A DNA stretch of 64,000 bases from Limnobacter olei. Lineage in GTDB: Bacteria > Pseudomonadota > Gammaproteobacteria > Burkholderiales > Burkholderiaceae_B. Under the pieces are notes generated by a model. That model did no database searches, was not told where the DNA came from, and saw only the letters and a list, made by a program, of their open reading frames with translations. Shown here piece after piece: positions 59,109 to 64,000 of this stretch (the stretch's first letter is position 1; each line of letters opens with the position of its first letter). Position numbers and translations under genes: made by a program. The DNA lies in the NCBI RefSeq assembly GCF_029087225.1, contig NZ_JARFJD010000007.1:1-64000 (forward strand), written 5' to 3'.

Positions 59109-60823
59109 TTGATCAGCAACTGGATTAAGTTCAACCCTAACAGAACCAGGGCCAGCGCCTGCCACAGCAGCACCGGATTTTTCTCGATCAGGGGTTGCCT
59201 GGCCACGCTGGCTTCCAGTTTGGTGTTGGGTACGGTGAGGTCTTGCAAAAATTCACTGAGCGCATCATAGCGATATCGTGGGTTTGGTTGAAGCGCTTTG
59301 CGCAGGCATGCCTCTACCCACAGGGGTAAATCACGGCGCGAGTGGTTGGCTGGAATGTAACGCAGGTCGCTATAGCTTTTCAGCGTGACTTGCTTCACCG
59401 ACTTTTCCGCAAAGGGCAGGGAACCAGTCAGCATTTCATACACCACCACGGCCAGTGAAAACAAATCTGATTTGAATGTGCCCACTTCACCCATCAGGTA
59501 CTCTGGGGCCACATAATTGACGCTCCCCTGTGGTACCGATTTGTCCAAGGGCGAAATCAGTTCATCTGCGCCAGCAATCAGGACTGTGCCGAAGTCGAGA
59601 ATTTTCACCTGACCTGTTGAGTCAATCATGATGTTCTCGGGTTTGATGTCCTGGTGCACCATGTCGGCACGCTGGAATGCTCGCAGCCCGGCAACTACTT
59701 GTTTTACGATGCGACGCACTGTGTCCACACTGGGGGTGGGGTTCTCATAAATCCACTGCCGCAGGTTAATGCCTTCAATGTATTCGCCCAAATAATACAA
59801 AAACTGCTTGGGGCGTTTGGGCACATGGGTTCGCATCACATTCACATGTTGCACGCTTTGTCCCACCCATTCTTCGCGAACAAAACCGCTTAGGTACATC
59901 GCGTCCTCAGCGAAATTCAGCGAGGGTGTTTTCAACGTAAATTGTTCGCCAGTTTCCATGTCGCGCACACGGTACATGTGGCTGCGGGTTCCGCTGAATA
60001 TGATTTCCTGTACCTCATAACCGTCTATTTTGTTGCCCACCTGAAGCGCTGGCGGTATGGGTAATTGCGTCAGTTTGCGGTGTACTTCATCCAGCGTTTC
60101 ATGGGGTAGGGCATCCACCGCCATCAGCAACACAGTCAGGTTGTCATCGCTACCTGCATTCAAGGCGGCTTGTACCATTTTTTTGGCCAGCAGCTCCAAG
60201 TTGGTGCTGCCATGCTGTGCAATCAGGGCGAGCATCTCGGTACGTTTCAGAACACCATGAACGCCATCGGTGCTCAGCAACACCAAATCACCTACCCGCA
60301 ATTCATATGTGCTGTAGTCCAACTCCAGGTGACGGTCAGCACCCAGCGCACGCGACAAATATTCCTGTCCGCGTTCAATTCGCACGTGGTCCTGAGTAAG
60401 GCGCTCAATCGTATCGCCACGCACGTGATACACCCTGGAGTCCCCGACATGAAAACAGTGCAGGGTATTGGATTTCAATACCACCACGCTGAAAGTGGTC
60501 AAAAGGCTGTCGTTGTGGCTGGCCCGGTTGGTATTCTGTTGATAAATCCACGCATTCAGACCGGAAATGATTTGTCGGGCTGACTTGTGAACGCTCCACG
60601 TGTAGGGCGTGGCGGCATAGTCATCGAGAAAACTGGTCACAGCTGTTTGGCTGGCCACATGGGAATCGGCGCAACTGCTCACGCCATCGGCAATGGCCGC
60701 CGCAGCACCTTTGAGCAAGTTCGATTCAGCTTGCCCACACCAGGCAGCAAATGCATCCTGATTCACAGGCTTTGGGCCTGCGATGGAATAACCACCAAAC
60801 CGGACTTGCAGTGTGCTGCTCAT
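59105..60823 (-). CDS. Fused PP2C phosphatase and Ser/Thr protein kinase
   Basis: In this 572-residue protein residues 1-240 are a PP2C phosphatase (VNQDAF, AIADGVSS, FHVGDSRVY, LLSTDGVHG, GSDDNLTVL), and about 265-530 are a Hanks-type kinase. The kinase has a weak glycine loop, a lysine in FTLKTPS, the catalytic MVHQDIKPENIMI and DFGT, and SVNYVAPEYLMGE. A membrane helix at about 553-571 ends the chain. The HxD motif is HQD instead of HRD. It lies 25 bp after the nitrate transporter gene on the same strand; I recall this pairing from nitrate-assimilation clusters, so it may regulate nitrate uptake. Confidence 0.92.
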   Translation of the reverse strand: MSSTLQVRFGGYSIAGPKPVNQDAFAAWCGQAESNLLKGAAAAIADGVSSCADSHVASQTAVTSFLDDYAATPYTWSVHKSARQIISGLNAWIYQQNTNRASHNDSLLTTFSVVVLKSNTLHCFHVGDSRVYHVRGDTIERLTQDHVRIERGQEYLSRALGADRHLELDYSTYELRVGDLVLLSTDGVHGVLKRTEMLALIAQHGSTNLELLAKKMVQAALNAGSDDNLTVLLMAVDALPHETLDEVHRKLTQLPIPPALQVGNKIDGYEVQEIIFSGTRSHMYRVRDMETGEQFTLKTPSLNFAEDAMYLSGFVREEWVGQSVQHVNVMRTHVPKRPKQFLYYLGEYIEGINLRQWIYENPTPSVDTVRRIVKQVVAGLRAFQRADMVHQDIKPENIMIDSTGQVKILDFGTVLIAGADELISPLDKSVPQGSVNYVAPEYLMGEVGTFKSDLFSLAVVVYEMLTGSLPFAEKSVKQVTLKSYSDLRYIPANHSRRDLPLWVEACLRKALQPNPRYRYDALSEFLQDLTVPNTKLEASVARQPLIEKNPVLLWQALALVLLGLNLIQLLIN

Positions 60824-60848
60824 GGTGCCTTTGCTTTTCTTTGTCTAT

Positions 60849-62318
60849 TTATCCCACGCGAATCAGTTCAACTGTACCGTCTTCTTTCACCTCGGCCATG
60901 TGTCCTTGCGGTTCCTCCATGAACAGCAGTGTAATGAAACCCACCACGGCTGTTAATGCAATCACGAAGAAGAAGGCCTGATAACTGACAAACGACAACA
61001 CAGTGAGGTAGACCACCGCGCCCACGTTGCCGTAGGCCCCTGTCATGCCAGCGATTTGGCCGGTCAGGCGGCGTTTGATCAAGGGCACTGCCGCAAATAC
61101 GGCGCCTTCACCAGCCTGCACGAAGAATGAGCAGGCCATGGTGGTGATCACAGCGAGCCATAGCGGCCAGCTGGATTCAGTCAATCCCATCAGGGCATAG
61201 CCCACAGCCAACCCTGCCGTCAGAATCAGCAGGGTGCGCTTGCGGCCAAATTTGTCGCTGATCCAGCCACCGCCGGGTCGCGACATCAGGTTCATGAATG
61301 CGTACATGGAGGCAACCAGGCCAGCGGTAACCGGGCTCAGGTTGAAGGTCTCGGAATAAAACAGGGGAAGCATCGACACCACGGCCAGTTCAGAACCAAA
61401 GGTTGCAAAGTACAACACATTCAACACCGCCACCTGCTTGAACTTGTAGCGGTGCAGTTCGGGCACTGGAGCCTTGAAAATTTCGCTGTTTACCTTGTAA
61501 GCGCTGTAGCAGTCGTACACCAAGATCAAGATCAACACGCCGTAAATGCCGTTGGCCACTGCGCTGCTCAGCATGCTGACACCTTCGGGCGACAATTTCC
61601 AGGTTAACAAGGCCAGTGCAGCGTACATGGGCAACTTCATCAACAGCATGAAGTAAAAGTCGCCCACACTGGTTACTTCCATGCCACCGCTTTTCTTGGG
61701 TTTGAAATAAGTGGAGCCCTTGGGCGTGTCGCTCACATTGAAATACCACACAAAGCTGAACAAGAAGCAAATTACACCAGTAATTGCAATTGCATATCGC
61801 CAGCCGTCAGGCCCACCCAGTAACAAGGCCAGTGTAGGTAGCACCATGGCTGCACCTGCCGATCCAAAGTTACCCCAACCGCCGTAAATGCCTTCAGCTG
61901 TGCCCAATTGATGGGCTGGAAACCACTCGCTGACCATGCGAATTCCAATCACGAACCCGGCACCGATAAAGCCAAGCAAGAATCGGGAAATGGCGGCCTG
62001 TGCAAAGTCGGTTGAAAACGCGAACATGAAACACGGAATGGCCGACACAAACAGCAGCACCGCGTAGACCAGGCGTGGGCCGAATTTGTCGGTCAACATG
62101 CCAATCAAGATGCGTGCAGGAATGGTCAGCGCCACATTCAAAATCAACAGTGTTTTAACCTGTTCTTTGCTCAAACTCAGCGATTCAGCAATGGCGCCGA
62201 GCATGGGTGCGTGGTTGAACCACACGAAAAAAGTAATGAAAAATGCAATCCAGCTCATGTGCAGGATTTTCATTTTCCCGGCAAAAGAGAACAGATTCAG
62301 TTTGGCGTGGTCGTTCAT
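60849..62318 (-). CDS. Nitrate/nitrite transporter of the MFS (NarK/NasA type)
   Basis: The 489-residue inner membrane protein has twelve helices. The nitrate signature is seen in both halves: [19 protein letters not shown] and [16 protein letters not shown] in the first, [20 protein letters not shown] in the second, with the conserved Arg in the IGIRM segment. [11 protein letters not shown] in helix 1 is also typical. ATG 62318 is chosen over a TTG at 62345. A strong hairpin with T-run lies between a likely upstream promoter and this start (62344-62401). The kinase-phosphatase gene follows. Confidence 0.93.
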   Translation of the reverse strand: MNDHAKLNLFSFAGKMKILHMSWIAFFITFFVWFNHAPMLGAIAESLSLSKEQVKTLLILNVALTIPARILIGMLTDKFGPRLVYAVLLFVSAIPCFMFAFSTDFAQAAISRFLLGFIGAGFVIGIRMVSEWFPAHQLGTAEGIYGGWGNFGSAGAAMVLPTLALLLGGPDGWRYAIAITGVICFLFSFVWYFNVSDTPKGSTYFKPKKSGGMEVTSVGDFYFMLLMKLPMYAALALLTWKLSPEGVSMLSSAVANGIYGVLILILVYDCYSAYKVNSEIFKAPVPELHRYKFKQVAVLNVLYFATFGSELAVVSMLPLFYSETFNLSPVTAGLVASMYAFMNLMSRPGGGWISDKFGRKRTLLILTAGLAVGYALMGLTESSWPLWLAVITTMACSFFVQAGEGAVFAAVPLIKRRLTGQIAGMTGAYGNVGAVVYLTVLSFVSYQAFFFVIALTAVVGFITLLFMEEPQGHMAEVKEDGTVELIRVG

Positions 62319-62343
62319 GACGAATGGCTCTTTTCTTGAATTC

Positions 62344-62401
62344 AAAATAAAAAGCGCCCACCCATCGAATCAATCTGTGGATTGACTCGGTGGGTGAGCG
62401 C
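62344..62401 (-). terminator. Leader terminator (attenuator) of the nitrate transporter gene
   Basis: Two 22-nt arms (62354-62375 and 62380-62401) pair with three imperfections around a TGTG loop. On the minus strand the stem runs into TTTTTATTTT just before the transporter start. No gene lies upstream on that strand, so it acts inside the leader. A second hairpin, TGCACC-N5-GGTGCA, is at 62435-62451. Nitrate-responsive antitermination is known for such genes, but I do not see the two hexaloops of an ANTAR target. Confidence 0.75.
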
Positions 62402-62650
62402 CTTTGCCCGTTTTTGCTGCATATGAAAGCCAGTTGCACCCAAAAGGTGCACCTAACCCTCCCAGGCAGTCTCAATTTCCAGCTTTGGACTCGAAAACTG
62501 CGTGTACGAATGTTGCGATGCAGAAACTGTGCCAGCTTTCAAACCGTGAACCAAGAATGTCTATGACTGTCTATGCAATGTGGATAAAATGAGGTGGTCG
62601 TTCAAAGCAGTTGTTTTTGCAGTAACTCGTGTAGCAAAAAGGTGATTCAA

Positions 62651-63313
62651 ATGCGTATGTTCAGCGTGTCAACAGGTGTGGTGCTAGGTGCTTCCTTGTT
62701 GTTGAGCGCATGTGCTTCGATGTACAGCGTTCGGCCTGTGGTGGCAGAAAACCAAGTGCCAGTTCAAAACCAGGGGTTTGAGTCGTTAAGCTCTAGTAAA
62801 AAACACATGGTGCAAGTGGGCTCGGTGTACAACTCAATGCGCCAATTTGACAATCCTCGCTTCAATGTGACCTTTGTGAACAAGGGAAAGTTTCCGGTGG
62901 AGTTTTCAACGGAGAACATCACCGTTACTTTGAATGGCGAGCCGGCCACTGTGGTCAGTTACGAGGCACAAATTCAGGATGTACAAAACCGACTTTCTTT
63001 CTATGGTTTCAGAGCTCCAATTTTTTACAGCCCGTTTTATCATTCCCCTTTTCACAGGGGGTTTCACGGAAGCGGTTTTCTGTTTCAAACCGATTTCAAT
63101 GACAGACTTGATGTGCAGCAAGCCTTTGCCGACTTTGACCGAATTCAAAAGTACAGTTTGAAACCGAAGGTAGTGCGCCCGGGTGAGCAAACACAAGGTG
63201 AAATTATTGTGGCCCGAAAGTTATCGGCCAGCAGTGCGCAAGACATCACAGTGACGGTGCGTGTGGATGACGACATGCACAAATTTGATTTTGGTTACCT
63301 CCAAACCAATTAA
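62651..63313 (+). CDS. Lipoprotein of unknown function
   Basis: The 220-residue protein has a lipobox (LLLSACAS, C22). The first half has a beta-type domain (FNVTFVNKGKFPVEFSTENITVTL). The middle holds an unusual aromatic and His-rich stretch near 122-143, with FYSPFYHSPFHRGF. The last part again looks like a beta domain (KPKVVRPGEQTQGEIIV). I know no family for it. ATG 62651 follows AAGGTG and gives a correct lipoprotein signal; the longer frame from 62594 does not. Confidence 0.7.
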   Translation: MRMFSVSTGVVLGASLLLSACASMYSVRPVVAENQVPVQNQGFESLSSSKKHMVQVGSVYNSMRQFDNPRFNVTFVNKGKFPVEFSTENITVTLNGEPATVVSYEAQIQDVQNRLSFYGFRAPIFYSPFYHSPFHRGFHGSGFLFQTDFNDRLDVQQAFADFDRIQKYSLKPKVVRPGEQTQGEIIVARKLSASSAQDITVTVRVDDDMHKFDFGYLQTN

Positions 63314-63324
63314 TCAGGGGCTGC

Positions 63325-63570
63325 TTACTGGAGTTCAGCGATTTTCCTGAACTCCCGAAGCTTGGTCCGCAAAAACAAAATCATTGCTTCACGGTCATGA
63401 AGTTCTGCACTCAAGTACTCCACCACCGTGGTCAATTGTTCTACTTCGGCCGATCGCTTTTGAATCAATTCACTGGCGCGTTCTTGCAGTTTGGCCAGTT
63501 GCCTGCACAAGGCGTCGTTTTCAATCAGCAAGGTATCCATCGATTTATTCATGCACACTGCGGCTTTCAT
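63325..63570 (-). CDS. Small coiled-coil protein
   Basis: This 81-residue protein is almost wholly helical with heptad-like leucines (about 13-75: LLIENDALCRQLAKLQERASELIQ and VEYLSAELHDREAMILFLRTKL). The family is not recognised. The ribosome site AAGGA before ATG 63570 is good. It follows the gene at 63590 by 19 bp and probably shares its Fur-controlled promoter. Confidence 0.65.
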   Translation of the reverse strand: MKAAVCMNKSMDTLLIENDALCRQLAKLQERASELIQKRSAEVEQLTTVVEYLSAELHDREAMILFLRTKLREFRKIAELQ

Positions 63571-63589
63571 GGGGCAATTCCTTCATGAA

Positions 63590-63850
63590 TCAGTGAAGCG
63601 CGCCACCTGCATACTGCCGGTTGTGGCCTTGCAGGGTGGGTTGCTCCAAAGCTTGTTTGATTCTTTGAATTTCGGCTTGTGCAAAGCCCATCATGCCCAG
63701 CAAATCCCGAAAGGCGGTGGCTTCAAAGCGCATGGTCATGTAGTGAAGACAGAGGGATACCACCCCGGTTTCCTGACAGTAATAGACTGAACCGTTTTCG
63801 CTGCCTGCTAACCATTGACCCAGTTGAGCTGTACAGTTTTCCTGCTGCAT
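63590..63850 (-). CDS. Small Fur-controlled protein of unknown function
   Basis: I do not recognise the family of this 86-residue protein. It has three Cys in the first half (C6, C25, C33) and a compact alpha/beta make-up, with VYYCQETGVVSLCLHYMTMRF followed by FRDLLGMMGFAQAEIQ. There is no signal peptide. GGGAG precedes ATG 63850. A consensus Fur box lies 41-55 bp upstream, so it should be made under iron limitation. Confidence 0.65.
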   Translation of the reverse strand: MQQENCTAQLGQWLAGSENGSVYYCQETGVVSLCLHYMTMRFEATAFRDLLGMMGFAQAEIQRIKQALEQPTLQGHNRQYAGGALH

Positions 63851-63882
63851 GAAGAACTCCCAATTCGTTCAAATGAGAATTC

Positions 63883-63911
63883 ATCGTAAATGATAATAAT
63901 TATCAATACAA
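63883..63911 (-). promoter_or_regulatory. Promoter with consensus Fur box
   Basis: TGATAAT-A-ATTATCA at 63891-63905 matches the 7-1-7 Fur consensus at every fixed position. On the minus strand it fills the 17-bp spacer between TTGTAT (63906-63911) and TACGAT (63883-63888), so Fur would block RNA polymerase on the unit 63850-63325. A rightward gene beyond the window could also be controlled. Confidence 0.85.
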
Positions 63912-64000
63912 GTGTTTTTTGCAGTTCTGCACGTGAGAGGTATCTAGTTGGTATTTGTCTTCCGCACTACAGTCAATTTATTACCTACAGGGCTACTTTG

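Noticed and set aside
62435-62451. ANTAR hexaloop target in the nitrate transporter leader
   Set aside because: The stem has a 5-nt loop (UUUUG in RNA) without the conserved A1 and G4, and no matching second hexaloop is seen.

Overview
The window looks like a chromosomal segment of a mid-GC (about 50%) Gram-negative bacterium, most likely a betaproteobacterium of the Burkholderiales. A Limnobacter-like organism is my best guess, made from memory of gene families rather than from a search. Outer-membrane genes (usher, FadL-type channel, TonB receptor, lipoproteins), a proteobacterial Fur box and an MqsRA pair support a proteobacterium. There is no rRNA and no complete tRNA gene.

Positions 1-3710 are the end of an integrated mobile element. 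It holds palindromes and 11-bp iterated repeats, the toxin-antitoxin pair mqsRA with its operator, an AT-rich cargo gene with an adhesin-E-like domain, and two phage-type genes (one Rha/KilAC) behind a promoter with a leader terminator. It ends in a duplicated 3' part of tRNA-Arg(ACG) at 3663-3710. The old tRNA terminator (3721-3748) follows, and the core chromosome starts there.

From 4085 to 16541 come a reduced archaic chaperone-usher (Csu-like) pilus operon, a DoxX-like protein, a fatty acyl-CoA ligase, a PhnD-like binding protein paired with a histidine kinase, an exported methionine-sulfoxide repair operon (DUF1223-msrB-msrA) behind an apparent ECF sigma-F-type promoter, and a type II L-asparaginase.

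From 16557 to 26578 runs a leftward set of nine tightly packed genes: GST, SDR, PpiC, HupE/UreJ, DUF3604, MBL hydrolase, amidohydrolase, VOC protein and an acetoacetate-decarboxylase-like protein. A TetR gene diverges from it. It looks like one uncharacterised catabolic or detoxification operon. A second GST-TetR pair with a perfect operator lies at 27311-29019, divergent from an exported sulfatase and its formylglycine-generating enzyme.

From 32377 to 39933 there are a YebE-like protein, a FadL-type channel, a PF10118 (possible di-iron) protein, a PaaX-like regulator, two alpha/beta hydrolases and an SDR, again suggesting use of hydrophobic compounds or esters. From 39981 to 53061 are a Sel1 protein, a 42-residue Cys-rich protein, an amino-acid:cation symporter, an NlpC/P60 peptidase, a queuosine-precursor transporter, DUF4331 with a small lipoprotein and a TonB receptor, and several secreted or unknown proteins.

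The right part holds a zeta-toxin/ParD-like pair under a perfect 29-bp palindrome, an alpha/beta hydrolase, divergent PhoX-like and PhoD-like phosphatases, a nitrate transporter gene with a leader hairpin followed by a fused PP2C-kinase, a lipoprotein, and two small unknown proteins behind a consensus Fur box.
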